Of a stretch of 64,000 nt of DNA, positions 48,341-58,103 are shown in pieces. Within the stretch, counting starts at the first letter, position 1. The number at the start of each line of letters is the position of its first letter. The notes under the pieces are model-generated. The model did not search any database. It was not told where the DNA came from and saw nothing but the letters and a program-made list of their open reading frames with translations. The stretch is from positions 1 to 64,000 of the forward strand of contig JAOAGT010000002.1 of NCBI GenBank assembly GCA_026415615.1. The letters are read 5' to 3'. The position numbers were made by a program, and so were the translations under genes. The stretch comes from Thermoleophilia bacterium (GTDB lineage Bacteria > Actinomycetota > Thermoleophilia > RBG-16-64-13).

Positions 48341-51300
48341 CTAATGAGACAGGTTTTGTTTCCTGAGCGGCACCTTTCCCAGGAAAATATTCCCGGTACG
48401 ACCATCTATTGACAGCCAGTCCCCCGGTCTAAGTTCTACCCCGGCGAGTCTGGCCTTGCCTTCATGTTCGAGCACCTCGAGTGAACGGCAATCTACCACG
48501 GCTGTCTTGCCCAACCTCTTGGCAGTGATTGCGGCATGCGAGGTTGCCCCTCCCCGCGCGGTAAGCAGGCCTTGCACTTTGGTGATCATGGCGATGTCGT
48601 CGGGTACGGTGTCGGGTCTCAGCAGTACTACGTTATCGTCCGGAAAGTCTTTGGCCAAGCGATCAATTTGATCCATGCTTATGGCCACCCGACCGACGTA
48701 AGCTCCTCCAGACACTCCCATGCCTACTGCAATAGGAGCAGGTACCCCTGGAGCAGCCAGATCAAAGAACGGCGCGTGCTCCTGGGGCTCGTGCACCATC
48801 GGCCGCTTCTGAAGGATGTAAAGATCCTTAGCGTGCGGAGATTCAAATGTGAACTCAATCTCTTGCGGGTCGTGCTCGCGGTTCTTCACCAAATCCTTTG
48901 CCACCTCCAAAAGGGCGGCGTAGATCTCCGGGTAATCCTTTTCAAGCGAATGCTCGATTCCCTGATAGGTGGGGCTGGCTAGGCGCTGTGCCTCAGAAAT
49001 TGGCCAGGGAAAGACAAGACCCCCCACCAGGTCTTCTCCCTGGCTGCAGACTGTGAAGTCGCCAAAGAGTCGGACTTGGCTGCTATATGGTTCAAGGGGG
49101 TTACGGGTGAAGGTAACGCCAGAGCCCGATTGCCGGTTCAGGTTTCCGAAAACCATGCGCTGGACCACAACTGCGGTTCCCCACTCGGCGGCTACTCCAA
49201 GGTAGCTCCTGTACAACTTAGCCTCGGGGGCGTCCCAAGACTCAAGAACTTTGCGAATGCAGGTGACCACCTGCCGGAAAGGATCATCTATGAACTTCAC
49301 TCCCATATCTTGAGCTCTTGCCTTGTAAGCAAAGGCAATTTCGCGCATATGCTGGGGAGCAAAGTCAAGCTTGCGTTCCACTCCATAGCGGGCCTTGAAT
49401 TCCGCCATGATTTCGTCGAAGAAGTCACGCTCTACCCCGTACGCCATCGCCCAGGACTGTAAGAACCGCCGGTAGGAGTCCCAAGCCGCCCATTCAAACC
49501 CAGGCTTGTGGGAGAGAGCCTCAGCCAACTCATCGTTTAGACCTACGTCCATGAACGTTGTCATAAGACCGGGCATGGATATAGCTGCCCCCGAGCGGAT
49601 GGATACGGTCAGTAAGCGGGCGGGATCGCCGAGTCTTAACCCGGTCTGCTTTTCCAGACGAGCAATTGCGGCTCTTATGCGCTCCAGTGTGTCGTCAAGA
49701 AGGGGCCGATAGCTTATAGCGGGAAGAGCGCTAAACAGCTCGGTAGTGATAATGAAACCCTCGGGAACCCGGTGGCCATACAAGGCCATCTGTTTGAGTC
49801 CAAGCCCTTTAAACCCGAGTGTGAGCTGGTCGTCAATGTGTGGCCTTGGCTCATGAATGGGCGAAATTAGCCGCTCCGGGTCGTAATTCATCATCCGGGT
49901 TAGAGCATGGTTGCTCAACTTCTTGGCCAGTGTGGATATCTGGCGAAGCGCAGCAGACACGTACCGATCCAAAGCCTGGAGACCTAGCGCGGATACCAAA
50001 ACTTCTCGCAGTACCATCTCGGCTACCGCATCTATGGACATGTGGCGGGCTTCGCACTGGCGCGGATCATGCTCAAGAACCGTACGAAGCACCTGGTCGT
50101 GGCTCAGGATGGAAGTTCGCGAAAGCTCGGTGACCGAGCCCATAATGAACTGAAATACGTTCTTATACTGATGGAAGGTGAAGTTATGACTGCTCAGCCC
50201 TGACTCGAGCAGGCTTAGATTGGCCGCAAGTTGACGGGAGTCTATTCCATCTACCGACAGGGCTCGTTCAAAAAGCCTGATGTTGGCGGCCACGCGCCGT
50301 AGCGATTCTCTGGTAACGTACGAGCCCACTCCTTCGGCCACAAGGTCGTCAAATAGCCGGGACACCAGTTTTTCTACTCTAAAGGAAAGTCCGAGGGCAT
50401 CAAACTTGGGCTCGGTGTACGTTCCGTACATTGAGGGGATACCAGCGGCAATGTGCCTTTTCTGGTAGATGTTCTCAACCGCCTCTGTTTTTGTCGGACT
50501 TAGGATGATGCTCTTAAGCTCCTCAAGTACTGTTAGTGCGGCGTCAAGCAGACGGGTTCGGGTGCGAGCCGTAGGGTTCTTTTGCCAAAGAGCTAATGCT
50601 CTAGTAAAAGCTGTCCGGGTGGAAGGCTGAAGCCTAAGATGTCTGCTCACAGCCGGGCCGATGTCGTCGGCAGAAAGCGAGTACTTTTGGGCGAGCAACT
50701 GATGCGTTCGTACCATAAGAGCCACGCGGCGGCGCCCCCGCGCACTGGCGCCATCAGATTGAGGCAGGCGCTCCAGCAGATCAGAAAGCTCGCTGGGCTT
50801 AAGCCCAATTAGGCGGTCAACAAACGTGCTTACCTCAAGCAGAGCACGCTCTTTTCTTCGCTGTCCGGAGGCAGATGCGCCCTCTGCCGAAAGGAGTGCT
50901 CTTAGTGCAGAAAGCACTTCGTGAGGCTCCTCGGCCCAGTGGCGCTCCTGGCGCACTGCCGCGTAAGTGTTGGGAGACAAGAAAGGTTCTAGTCCCGACG
51001 GATCCAGAGTGGTCCAGTATTCAAGCACCGCGCGGGAAAAATCCACCAAGCGGTTGGAGGACTCTGCGTGTGACTGCTTGCGCAAGAAATGCATGAGAGT
51101 GTCCTGGCGGCCGCAGATCTCGTCTATTTCGGTGGTTACCGCGCGTAGCTCACCCTCGGCGCCCACATCATTGAAATACACCGGAAAAGCTCGGAGGAGC
51201 TGCTTGGCCACAAAGTAGATGGGCCGAATGTCAGCGTTTAAGAAGCGCGTGACGTCGCGCTGGAAGAGATCAGTGTCAGCGATGTAGACCCCCCCCAGAC

Positions 51301-52552
51301 GCAACTGCACGTTAAGAGCGGCGGCCAGGCGCTCGTACAGCGCGGGGTTGGACTCAATTATGCGCATCCAACAGCGAATCTTGGGGAGATGATAGGGATT
51401 TACAACCGTTTCCCACTCGTCGGTGGCTCCCTGAATGTCCGGGTACTGGAACTTCCAATAAAGGATGTCTTCTATGAGATGGTCTGCTGCTTTTGCGTTG
51501 CCAGCTTCTCCGATGGCTACTCCCACCGCCTCGTAACACTGGAAACGCATCAGAAGAAACTGGTTGTCACGCTGGCGGAAAAAGCGGGTTAGACGACTGA
51601 GGATGCGTTCCACATCCATATGTCTTTCGGGCTTGAGAAGCTGGCGCACCACCCCGAGAAGATCGACCATCACCTCGTTTTGGCGGTATCCGAGAGTGTC
51701 GTCCTTGAGGAAGTAGAGGCAGACCGAGAAGCGATCTTCCAAAGCCTCAATGCGAAACACTTGATCGATAGCTCGGTCAAGCAGAGCGGAAAAAGTGGGG
51801 ATGTCGGGTGACAAGAGTTCGGCCGGCGTGGCGGCTTCCACTTTGGCGGTCAGCGACTCGAGTTGTTCTCTGCCAAGAAAGGCAAAGTTCGCTGCGACTG
51901 TCTCTCGGTCAGTAAGCTCCGCCTCGGGGGAAACAGCCCACTCTGGCAGTGTTAGGCGCGCGGCCACTCGTTGGTAGCCCAAGAGCAGCACTGAGCGAAA
52001 GAGCTCAACGAATGCCTCCCCTACTTGAGGTCTTGAGAGGGCTGCTTCGGCCAAGCCGCGAAGAAGCGTGTCTCGTTCAAGAGCAGCCAAAGGCTGATTA
52101 GGGATAAAACGGCCCAGGCAGTCGGCCACCGCCAGAAGGGGCTCGTCGTACTCGTCTTTGTGGGGGCCATTAAGTACAGCGGTGCACCAAGTAAGCAGCT
52201 GCCTTAGCAGCAAAGAGGCTTGCTGAGAACTAAGGGGGGTGTCCAGCAAGTCCAGAACCAGCTCGGATAGAAGCGCAAACGCCTCCACCCGGCGCTCTGA
52301 GCGCTCGAAGTATGACCAGTTGCGCAGCAGAACTGTTTGAAAGCCGTCAATTAGAAGGTCTAGGTTTCGGTAGGCGTGAAAGTACTCGGTGAGAGTCTCG
52401 GAGAGAGGGGCTCTTACTCCGTGATAGCCCTCTACTATTTCTAAGAGGGGCAAATAGCGCTCTGGTATCACCACTGCCTGCAGGGTGCCAGGCAGATTGG
52501 CGCGCAGGGCGTCAGAATCGACCGGTATTTCGATAGGATCCATCTTGTTCAC
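48341..52552 (-). CDS. 1403-aa dikinase-like protein: ATP-grasp and phospho-His domains, no PEP barrel
   Basis: The C-terminal ~500 residues match pyruvate phosphate dikinase/PEP synthase. ATP-grasp domain at ~905-1255 (FKGLGLKQMALYGHRVPEGFIITTELF, VSIRSGAAISMPGLMTTFMDVG, GSGVTFTRNP, EIEFTFE...LYILQKRP). Swivelling domain at ~1275-1400 with GGATSHAAITAKRLGK, catalytic His ~1339. The protein ends there, so the PEP/pyruvate TIM barrel is absent. The first ~900 residues are a helical region I do not recognise, possibly the acceptor-binding part, as in glucan dikinases or rifampin phosphotransferase. GTG 52552 overlaps the CorC-like stop by 4 bp; ATG 52543 is possible. A GAPDH gene follows. Confidence 0.8.
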   Translation of the reverse strand: MNKMDPIEIPVDSDALRANLPGTLQAVVIPERYLPLLEIVEGYHGVRAPLSETLTEYFHAYRNLDLLIDGFQTVLLRNWSYFERSERRVEAFALLSELVLDLLDTPLSSQQASLLLRQLLTWCTAVLNGPHKDEYDEPLLAVADCLGRFIPNQPLAALERDTLLRGLAEAALSRPQVGEAFVELFRSVLLLGYQRVAARLTLPEWAVSPEAELTDRETVAANFAFLGREQLESLTAKVEAATPAELLSPDIPTFSALLDRAIDQVFRIEALEDRFSVCLYFLKDDTLGYRQNEVMVDLLGVVRQLLKPERHMDVERILSRLTRFFRQRDNQFLLMRFQCYEAVGVAIGEAGNAKAADHLIEDILYWKFQYPDIQGATDEWETVVNPYHLPKIRCWMRIIESNPALYERLAAALNVQLRLGGVYIADTDLFQRDVTRFLNADIRPIYFVAKQLLRAFPVYFNDVGAEGELRAVTTEIDEICGRQDTLMHFLRKQSHAESSNRLVDFSRAVLEYWTTLDPSGLEPFLSPNTYAAVRQERHWAEEPHEVLSALRALLSAEGASASGQRRKERALLEVSTFVDRLIGLKPSELSDLLERLPQSDGASARGRRRVALMVRTHQLLAQKYSLSADDIGPAVSRHLRLQPSTRTAFTRALALWQKNPTARTRTRLLDAALTVLEELKSIILSPTKTEAVENIYQKRHIAAGIPSMYGTYTEPKFDALGLSFRVEKLVSRLFDDLVAEGVGSYVTRESLRRVAANIRLFERALSVDGIDSRQLAANLSLLESGLSSHNFTFHQYKNVFQFIMGSVTELSRTSILSHDQVLRTVLEHDPRQCEARHMSIDAVAEMVLREVLVSALGLQALDRYVSAALRQISTLAKKLSNHALTRMMNYDPERLISPIHEPRPHIDDQLTLGFKGLGLKQMALYGHRVPEGFIITTELFSALPAISYRPLLDDTLERIRAAIARLEKQTGLRLGDPARLLTVSIRSGAAISMPGLMTTFMDVGLNDELAEALSHKPGFEWAAWDSYRRFLQSWAMAYGVERDFFDEIMAEFKARYGVERKLDFAPQHMREIAFAYKARAQDMGVKFIDDPFRQVVTCIRKVLESWDAPEAKLYRSYLGVAAEWGTAVVVQRMVFGNLNRQSGSGVTFTRNPLEPYSSQVRLFGDFTVCSQGEDLVGGLVFPWPISEAQRLASPTYQGIEHSLEKDYPEIYAALLEVAKDLVKNREHDPQEIEFTFESPHAKDLYILQKRPMVHEPQEHAPFFDLAAPGVPAPIAVGMGVSGGAYVGRVAISMDQIDRLAKDFPDDNVVLLRPDTVPDDIAMITKVQGLLTARGGATSHAAITAKRLGKTAVVDCRSLEVLEHEGKARLAGVELRPGDWLSIDGRTGNIFLGKVPLRKQNLSH

Positions 52553-53895
52553 TTCTCGGCGCTTGCAGCGCGGTACTCCCCTGTTGCCTCAGCGGCTCTC
52601 GCTTCGTCTGCTCTTGTTGTCTCATGCGTCTGCGGCTTAGCTTCCAGCGGCGTCAGAAGCACACGGCAAATGCGCATTCCGTCAACTTCGAGAACCCGGG
52701 CAAGGAAGTTGCCAAGCACCACTTCGTCTCCCACCCGGGGCCGGCGCTGCAGCTGCTCAAAGACTCTGCCTCCCAGCGTGGGAAAGCCTTCCTCAGGCAG
52801 CTCGAGACCGAGGGTTTCTTCAAGAACCTCTATCCGTGCGCCTCCGTCCACCGAGTAGCTACCGTTGTCAAGCTCCTGAATCAACGGCGCTTCAAGGTCA
52901 AACTCGTCCTGAACCTCGCCGATCAGTTCCTCGATCACGTCTTGGATAGTCACCATGCCCGCAGTTCCACCATGTTCGTCAACAACGATGGCAAGCGGAG
53001 TGCGAGTGCTTTGGAATCGCTGCAGCGCCACCTCAATGTTGGCAGTTTCAGCAATAAAGCCAATTGGACGGAGTAGCCTGCGAAGGGTGGCGTCGCGCGG
53101 CGCGCGGTAGAGGTCCTTTACGTGAACATAGCCCACGATGTTGTCAATGTCTTCTTCGTAGGCGGGATAGCGGGTGTGGTTGGTTTCGGCAATTTCTTCA
53201 ATGGCCTCGGCTACGGTCATGGAGGTAGGCAGCGCAACCATTTCCGTGCGGGGCACCATGATGTCGCTGACAGTTTGGTCACCAAAGGTGAGTGCTCGAC
53301 GCATCAAGGTCTGCTCTACTTCGTCAATGTGGCCTACTTCTTGACTGGCCTCAAGGATGATGCGCAGTTCTTCCTCGGAATAGGCCAGTTCTCGCTCCGA
53401 GGCGGGTGTGATGCGGAACAGCTTGAGCACTGCTGCGGCGGAGATATACATCAGCCAGGTAAGGGGCCGAGTCACCAGATAAAACCAGCGCAGGGGCAAG
53501 GCTACCAGGAGTGTGGAGCGCTCCGGCTTACGAATGGCGATTGACTTGGGTACTAGTTCGCCAAAGATAATGGTAAGGAATGTCACGAAAATGAAGGCCA
53601 CAACCGCGGCAGCTGCCGGATTGATAGCGTAACCGAAAACCTTAGTAAAGGCGGAGGCGCCCAACCAACCTAGGCCCATGCTTGCTGCGGTGACACCTAA
53701 CTGAGTGGCGGACAGGTAGGCGTCTAAGTGTTTAGTTATGTGTTTAGCCACCTGAGCTCGCTTACTGCCCGCAGCCGCAAGCTCACTGAGTTTGGTGTCT
53801 CTGATCTTGACAATGGCGAATTCGGCCACCACAAAGAACGCGTTCACCACGATCAAGACAAAGACGCCGATGACCTCTAATGCCGTCGTGTTCAT
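52549..53895 (-). CDS. HlyC/CorC-family protein (CNNM, CBS pair, CorC domains)
   Basis: 448 aa. An N-terminal CNNM membrane domain (~5-195: VFVLIVVNAFFVVAEFAIVKIRDTKL; FGELVPKSIAIRKPE), two CBS domains (~215-330: VPRTEMVALP; TPLAIVVDEHGGTAGMVTIQDVIEELIGEVQDEFD) and a CorC_HlyC domain (~345-425: SVDGGARIEVLEETLGLELPEEGFPTLGG). CNNM/CorC proteins are Mg2+ exporters; the CBS pair senses ATP-Mg. The tail is Glu/Ala-rich. ATG 53895. Its stop overlaps the dikinase-like gene, so they are co-translated. Confidence 0.93.
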   Translation of the reverse strand: MNTTALEVIGVFVLIVVNAFFVVAEFAIVKIRDTKLSELAAAGSKRAQVAKHITKHLDAYLSATQLGVTAASMGLGWLGASAFTKVFGYAINPAAAAVVAFIFVTFLTIIFGELVPKSIAIRKPERSTLLVALPLRWFYLVTRPLTWLMYISAAAVLKLFRITPASERELAYSEEELRIILEASQEVGHIDEVEQTLMRRALTFGDQTVSDIMVPRTEMVALPTSMTVAEAIEEIAETNHTRYPAYEEDIDNIVGYVHVKDLYRAPRDATLRRLLRPIGFIAETANIEVALQRFQSTRTPLAIVVDEHGGTAGMVTIQDVIEELIGEVQDEFDLEAPLIQELDNGSYSVDGGARIEVLEETLGLELPEEGFPTLGGRVFEQLQRRPRVGDEVVLGNFLARVLEVDGMRICRVLLTPLEAKPQTHETTRADEARAAEATGEYRAASAEK

Positions 53896-54004
53896 CGGCG
53901 AACCACCCCGCGGACGGGGTCCGGGTTAAAGCGGGTACTGCAAGGATCTTCGGGCGTATCCATAATGCTTGCTTTTAGGATAGCACAAACAGCGCGCACC
54001 TAAT

Positions 54005-55168
54005 CTAGCAGGCGTTTTTCTCCAACACGGGCTTGAGGATTGCCCATGCCTCTTCGGCTGTCTCAACGTAGGTGAATATCTCAAGGTCTTCGGGCTCTAT
54101 GACTCCCTCTTCCACTAAAGCCGGGAAATTAATCACTCTTTCCCAGTATTGTCGGCCAAAAAGCAAGACCGGTATAGGCTTGATTTTGCGAGTCTGAATT
54201 AGCGTCAGCACTTCAAATAGCTCATCAAGAGTTCCAAACCCACCGGGAAACACTACGAGGGCGCGGGCCCGCATCATGAAGTGCATCTTGCGGATGGCGA
54301 AGTAGTGGAAGTTGAAGCAAAGGTAAGGCGTAATGTACTGGTTAGGCCGCTGCTCAAAAGGAAGAACAATGTTGAGCCCTACGCTCTCGGCACCCACTTC
54401 GGCGGCGCCACGGTTGGCGGCTTCCATGATTCCCGGTCCTCCCCCAGTGACCACCACAACCCGGTAGGGCCCGTGAGGGTGTTTCTTCCGATCGGGTTTC
54501 TTGCCCTCTTCGGCTCCGGAGATCAGCCGTGCTAAACGCCTTGCCTCGTCGTAATACCGGGTCTTAGCGGCAAGGGCCCGCGCCGCCTCTAGGCGGCGCC
54601 GGGCCGCGGGATCCTCGGGGTTGCGCTGCCAAGCCATTTCGGCGTCTTTTACAAGCGCCTCGGCTTGCTCAGGCGCGGGGATCCGTGCAGAGCCAAACAC
54701 AACTACAGTGCCGGTAATCCCCCGATCTCTTTGCATGATCTCCGGCTTGAGAAACTCTAGCTGTAGCCGGACTCCGCGCAGTTCGTCGCGCATGAGGAAA
54801 TCGACGTCAGCAAAGCCTAGTTTGTAGGCAGGAGACCGGGTTTGCGGCGTGTCAGCATCAAGCGCGATCTGCCGTCTGCTTTCGGCGGCAGAAGGATAAG
54901 GGGACAAACGTCGGGGGGCCTGGGCTGCGGTAGGTTCCAGTTGCTGCTCGAGTTCCGGTGGGAGAGGGCATTCTAAGGACTCGTCCGCCGGGGGAAACGA
55001 CGAGGAGTCAGGCGAAGCGGGGGGCGCGGGGGCGGCAAGGGGTGTGGGGGTGGCGGAGGGCGCGGGAGGGTTGGCTTTGCCAACCCTCCCGCGCCGACCT
55101 CTTCCTAGGTCCGAACCCGTCTTGGGTACATCCTTCTTGCGTGCTTTCTCAGGCCGGTCCTCGGCCAT
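54005..55168 (-). CDS. LOG-family (Rossmann) nucleotide-processing protein
   Basis: 387 aa. The first ~110 residues are Pro/Ala-rich and likely disordered. The core has GTVVVFGSARIPAPE, VVVTGGGPGIMEAANRGAAEVG and the LOG signature PGGFGTLDELFEVLTLIQTRKIKPIPVLLFG. LOG proteins cleave ribose from nucleoside 5'-monophosphates (cytokinin-activating type), but many bacterial members act as general nucleotide hydrolases. An insertion at ~165-225 contains an Ala/Arg-rich helix. ATG 55168 with GAGGAA upstream, 30 bp after paaK. Two strong palindromes lie inside the coding region. Confidence 0.9.
   Translation of the reverse strand: MAEDRPEKARKKDVPKTGSDLGRGRRGRVGKANPPAPSATPTPLAAPAPPASPDSSSFPPADESLECPLPPELEQQLEPTAAQAPRRLSPYPSAAESRRQIALDADTPQTRSPAYKLGFADVDFLMRDELRGVRLQLEFLKPEIMQRDRGITGTVVVFGSARIPAPEQAEALVKDAEMAWQRNPEDPAARRRLEAARALAAKTRYYDEARRLARLISGAEEGKKPDRKKHPHGPYRVVVVTGGGPGIMEAANRGAAEVGAESVGLNIVLPFEQRPNQYITPYLCFNFHYFAIRKMHFMMRARALVVFPGGFGTLDELFEVLTLIQTRKIKPIPVLLFGRQYWERVINFPALVEEGVIEPEDLEIFTYVETAEEAWAILKPVLEKNAC
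54580..54599. repeat. GC palindrome inside the LOG gene, shared core
   Basis: GCGCCGCCT, CT, AGGCGGCGC: perfect 9-bp arms, with further imperfect pairing outside. The core equals that of the palindromes at 5024-5055 and 61662-61699. Confidence 0.55.
55059..55095. repeat. 17-bp-arm palindrome inside the LOG gene N-terminus
   Basis: GGCGCGGGAGGGTTGGC (55059-55075), TTT, and its exact complement (55079-55095). It encodes part of the Pro/Arg/Gly-rich disordered N-terminus (RGRRGRVGKANPPAPSA), where an insertion would be tolerated. Confidence 0.6.
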
Positions 55169-55198
55169 GGCTCACTTCCTCTGTAAGAACGGTTGGGC

Positions 55199-56557
55199 TC
55201 AAGCCCCATTTTGCTCCTTGCGCAGATCTATCACACGCTGCGCCTTGCCCTCGCTCCGCTGGATAGAGCCCGGTTCCTTGAAAGTGACTGTAGTGGTGAT
55301 CCCAATGATGTCTTTTATGTTCTTTTGCACTGTCTGCTTGAGGGCAACAAGAGTCTCGTGCTCAGTGAACGTCTTCACGTCGTCGGTTGACAAGATCCCC
55401 TCGGTCACCTCGTGATAAAGCTCGGGGCTTATCTCTACTTGTACCTCTAGATTGTCGAGTGCACCCTTCCGACTCACTATCAGCTGGTAGTGCGGCTCAA
55501 TCTGAGGAGTCATCAACAGGACCGACTCCACTTGGCTCGGGAAGACGTTAACCCCGCGAATGATGATCATGTCGTCTGTGCGTCCTTGGACGCGGGCCAT
55601 ACGGGCACTAGTGCGGCCGCAGATGCAAGGTTCGTAGGTAAGCCGGGTGATGTCGCCTGTCCGGTACCGAATGAGGGGGAAGGCTTCCTTAGTGAGCGTA
55701 GTAATCACCAGCTCACCCGTCTCTCCCTCGGGGAGCACTTCGCCCGTATTTGGATCGATTATCTCGGGCAAGAAGTGATCGTCGGCAATATGGAGGCCAG
55801 ACTGGGCCTCAACACATTCACAGGACACGCCAGGTCCGATAACCTCAGACAAACCGTAGATATCGACAGCCTTGATGTGCCACTTGCGCTCGATATCGCG
55901 CCGCATGTTCTCAGACCAAGGCTCAGCGCCAAAAACGCCCACTCGTAGCGGAAACTTGGAAACATCGAGCCCGAGCTGCTGGGCTACATCCCACATATAG
56001 AGCGCAAAACTCGGTGTACAACAGAGCACCGTGCTGCCAAAATCCTGCATCAACATTAGCTGACGCTGAGTATTGCTGCCTGACATGGGGATTACGGTTG
56101 CGCCGATTAGCTCCGCTGCGTAGTGAACGCCCAAGCCACCGGTAAAAAGACCATACCCGTAGGCCACCTGCACGACGTCATCTTCGGTGGTGCCGGCTCC
56201 GGCAAGAGAGCGGGCGCACACCTCGGCCCACATCTTTATGTCGTTGCGAGTGTAACCCACAGTAGTGGGCTTGCCTGTTGTGCCTGAGGACGCGTGAATG
56301 CGCACCACTTCCTTTAAGGGAGTAGCAAATAGCCCGAACGGATACTGATCCCGCAGGTGGTACTTACGGGTCCAGGGTAAATGGGGGAGGTCGGCAAGAC
56401 CCTTAACCTTATCCGGTGAGATTCCGGCCTCGTCAAAGAGTTGTTTGTAGAAGGGGACCCGCTCATAAACTCTGCGCACAAGAGCTCTTAGGCGCTCAGC
56501 CTGCAGTTCGCGTCGTTCGGGAATGCTCATGCATTCGTGCTTGCGGTCAAAGATCAT
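55199..56557 (-). CDS. paaK: Phenylacetate-CoA ligase
   Basis: 452-aa adenylate-forming enzyme. [21 protein letters not shown] and [25 protein letters not shown] open it; the ATP loop is [40 protein letters not shown] and the C-terminal [20 protein letters not shown] follow. PaaK activates phenylacetate to its CoA thioester; close relatives act on benzoate or other aryl acids, so the exact substrate is not certain. ATG 56557 with GGGG 7 nt upstream fits the family. It lies between nth and the LOG gene on the minus strand. Confidence 0.92.
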   Translation of the reverse strand: MIFDRKHECMSIPERRELQAERLRALVRRVYERVPFYKQLFDEAGISPDKVKGLADLPHLPWTRKYHLRDQYPFGLFATPLKEVVRIHASSGTTGKPTTVGYTRNDIKMWAEVCARSLAGAGTTEDDVVQVAYGYGLFTGGLGVHYAAELIGATVIPMSGSNTQRQLMLMQDFGSTVLCCTPSFALYMWDVAQQLGLDVSKFPLRVGVFGAEPWSENMRRDIERKWHIKAVDIYGLSEVIGPGVSCECVEAQSGLHIADDHFLPEIIDPNTGEVLPEGETGELVITTLTKEAFPLIRYRTGDITRLTYEPCICGRTSARMARVQGRTDDMIIIRGVNVFPSQVESVLLMTPQIEPHYQLIVSRKGALDNLEVQVEISPELYHEVTEGILSTDDVKTFTEHETLVALKQTVQKNIKDIIGITTTVTFKEPGSIQRSEGKAQRVIDLRKEQNGA

Positions 56558-56651
56558 CTTTGGTCCCCTTCTCCTTGCTTTGTTGTACTGCAAAGTGACG
56601 TCTTGCGATGGTATAGGCGCCTAACAAAAGCGTCAACCGCTGCGCAGGGCC

Positions 56652-57329
56652 TCAGTTTCGTGGTGCGCCTGTAAAGGCAGAGGGACAAAGATCAACCAGG
56701 ACACATTCTGCACAGCGGGGCCGCTTGGCGTCGCAGACCGCCCGTCCATGGTCTATCAATAGGTAGGTGAACTCAAACCAGTCCTCACGGGGCACGATCT
56801 CCAGAAGCTGCCGCTCAATCTTCTCTGCTGCCGCGGTATCTACCAAGCCCAACCGCTGGCTTAGGCGAGCCACATGGGTATCTACGGCAATACCGGCGTC
56901 GGGATCTCGGGCATAGGCTTCCGGGTAAGCATTCCCGAGAACAATGTTTGCCGTCTTACGCGCCACTCCCGGGAGGGTGAGCAGCTCGGCCATGCTGGCA
57001 GGGACTCTCCCGCCGTAGTCAACAAGGATCTTTTGCGCCGCCTCTTTAATGTGTTTGGCCTTGTTGCGGTAAAACCCAGTGGGCCGGATGTCCATTTCCA
57101 GCTCGGCAAGGTCGGCCGCCGCGAAGTCCTCTATGGTCGGATACTTCTTAAACAACGAGGCTGTGACCTCGTTTACCTTCTTGTCTGTGCACTGGGCTGA
57201 CAGGATCACTGCTACGAGGAGCTCCCACTCGTTGCCAAAGTTAAGAGCGATACGCGCGTTGGGGTACTGCCCGCGCAAACGAGCGATTATTTCAAGGACT
57301 CTCGCCTTGCGTTCCTCTTGACTTTCCAT
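56652..57329 (-). CDS. nth: Endonuclease III
   Basis: 225-aa DNA glycosylase/AP lyase for oxidised pyrimidines. Helix-hairpin-helix LPGVARKTANIVLGNAYP with the catalytic Lys, Asp in VDTHVARLSQRLGL, and the C-terminal [4Fe-4S] loop C-x6-C-x2-C-x5-C in CDAKRPRCAECVLVDLC. ATG 57329. The divergent region towards ubiX contains four 17-bp tandem repeats. Confidence 0.95.
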   Translation of the reverse strand: MESQEERKARVLEIIARLRGQYPNARIALNFGNEWELLVAVILSAQCTDKKVNEVTASLFKKYPTIEDFAAADLAELEMDIRPTGFYRNKAKHIKEAAQKILVDYGGRVPASMAELLTLPGVARKTANIVLGNAYPEAYARDPDAGIAVDTHVARLSQRLGLVDTAAAEKIERQLLEIVPREDWFEFTYLLIDHGRAVCDAKRPRCAECVLVDLCPSAFTGAPRN

Positions 57330-57403
57330 GCCGGTTGGGGGTCAATTCTGCTAACGGCGAGGTTAAACTGATTTCCTCACAGCGGCAAGAGACACGATCG
57401 GTT

Positions 57404-57471
57404 TTCTGCCTAAGAGTACGTTCTGGCGAAGAGCAGATTGCGGCTGAGAGTAGGTTGCGACCAAGGGTAGG
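57404..57471. repeat. Four imperfect 17-bp tandem repeats before ubiX
   Basis: Units at 57404-57420, 57421-57437, 57438-57454 and 57455-57471 follow TTSYGRCNRAGRGTAGG (S is C or G, Y is C or T). Units 3 and 4 agree at 13 of 17 positions. They are not a multiple of three and lie in the nth-ubiX divergent gap, so a protein-binding array (iteron-like operator) is plausible. The last unit ends 38 bp before the ubiX start. Confidence 0.6.
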
Positions 57472-57509
57472 CGGGCGGTTACTAGCAGCGCGTGCGCAAG
57501 GGAGAGTTA

Positions 57510-58103
57510 GTGCTGGAGAAAAAGCGGTTAATTGTTGGCATGAGCGGCGCCTCGGGCGCTATCTATGGCGTGAGGCTGCTCGAGGTTCTGCGCTCGCTAG
57601 ACGTGGAAAGCTATCTTGTTACCACTCAGGCCGCGCGAAAGGTTATCCGGCTCGAGACAGACTTCACCGTGGAAGAAGTGGAGGCGCTTGCCCATTTGAG
57701 TTACAGGGAAGACAAGGTTGATGCCCCACTTGCTTCCGGCTCTTTTGTTAGCTTGGGAATGGTCGTGGTTCCTTGCTCTATCGCCACGCTTTCGGCTATA
57801 GCGCACTGCCAAGCCCAAAACTTGCTCACGCGAGCCGCGGATGTGGTGATCAAGGAAGGACGCAGGTTGGTCTTGGTTGTGCGAGAGACTCCTCTTCACG
57901 CGGGACATCTCCGTCTGATGTGGCGAGTGGCGAGGGAGTATGGCGCGATCGTGCTTCCTCCAGTTCCCGGCTTTTATCACAGACCGCAATCCATTGCCGA
58001 GATAGTCGATCACACAGTGGGGAAGATTCTCGACCAGTTTGACATTCCGCATAACTTGTTTGCGCGCTGGCCGGGCGGGGCCGAAATCGCTGATGGAGAT
58101 TAG
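57510..58103 (+). CDS. ubiX: UbiX/Pad1-type flavin prenyltransferase
   Basis: 197 aa. RLIVGMSGASGAIYGVRLLEVL is the flavin-binding loop; PCSIATLSAIAHCQAQNLLTRAADVVIKEGRRLVLVVRETPLHAGHL is the signature, followed by PPVPGFYHRPQSIAEIVDHTVGKILDQF. UbiX makes prenylated FMN, the cofactor of UbiD-type (de)carboxylases that act on aromatic or alpha,beta-unsaturated acids. No ubiD gene is in view. GTG 57510, with AGGGAGAG 3 nt upstream, is favoured over GTG 57492. It overlaps the PPOX gene by 11 bp. Confidence 0.93.
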   Translation: MLEKKRLIVGMSGASGAIYGVRLLEVLRSLDVESYLVTTQAARKVIRLETDFTVEEVEALAHLSYREDKVDAPLASGSFVSLGMVVVPCSIATLSAIAHCQAQNLLTRAADVVIKEGRRLVLVVRETPLHAGHLRLMWRVAREYGAIVLPPVPGFYHRPQSIAEIVDHTVGKILDQFDIPHNLFARWPGGAEIADGD

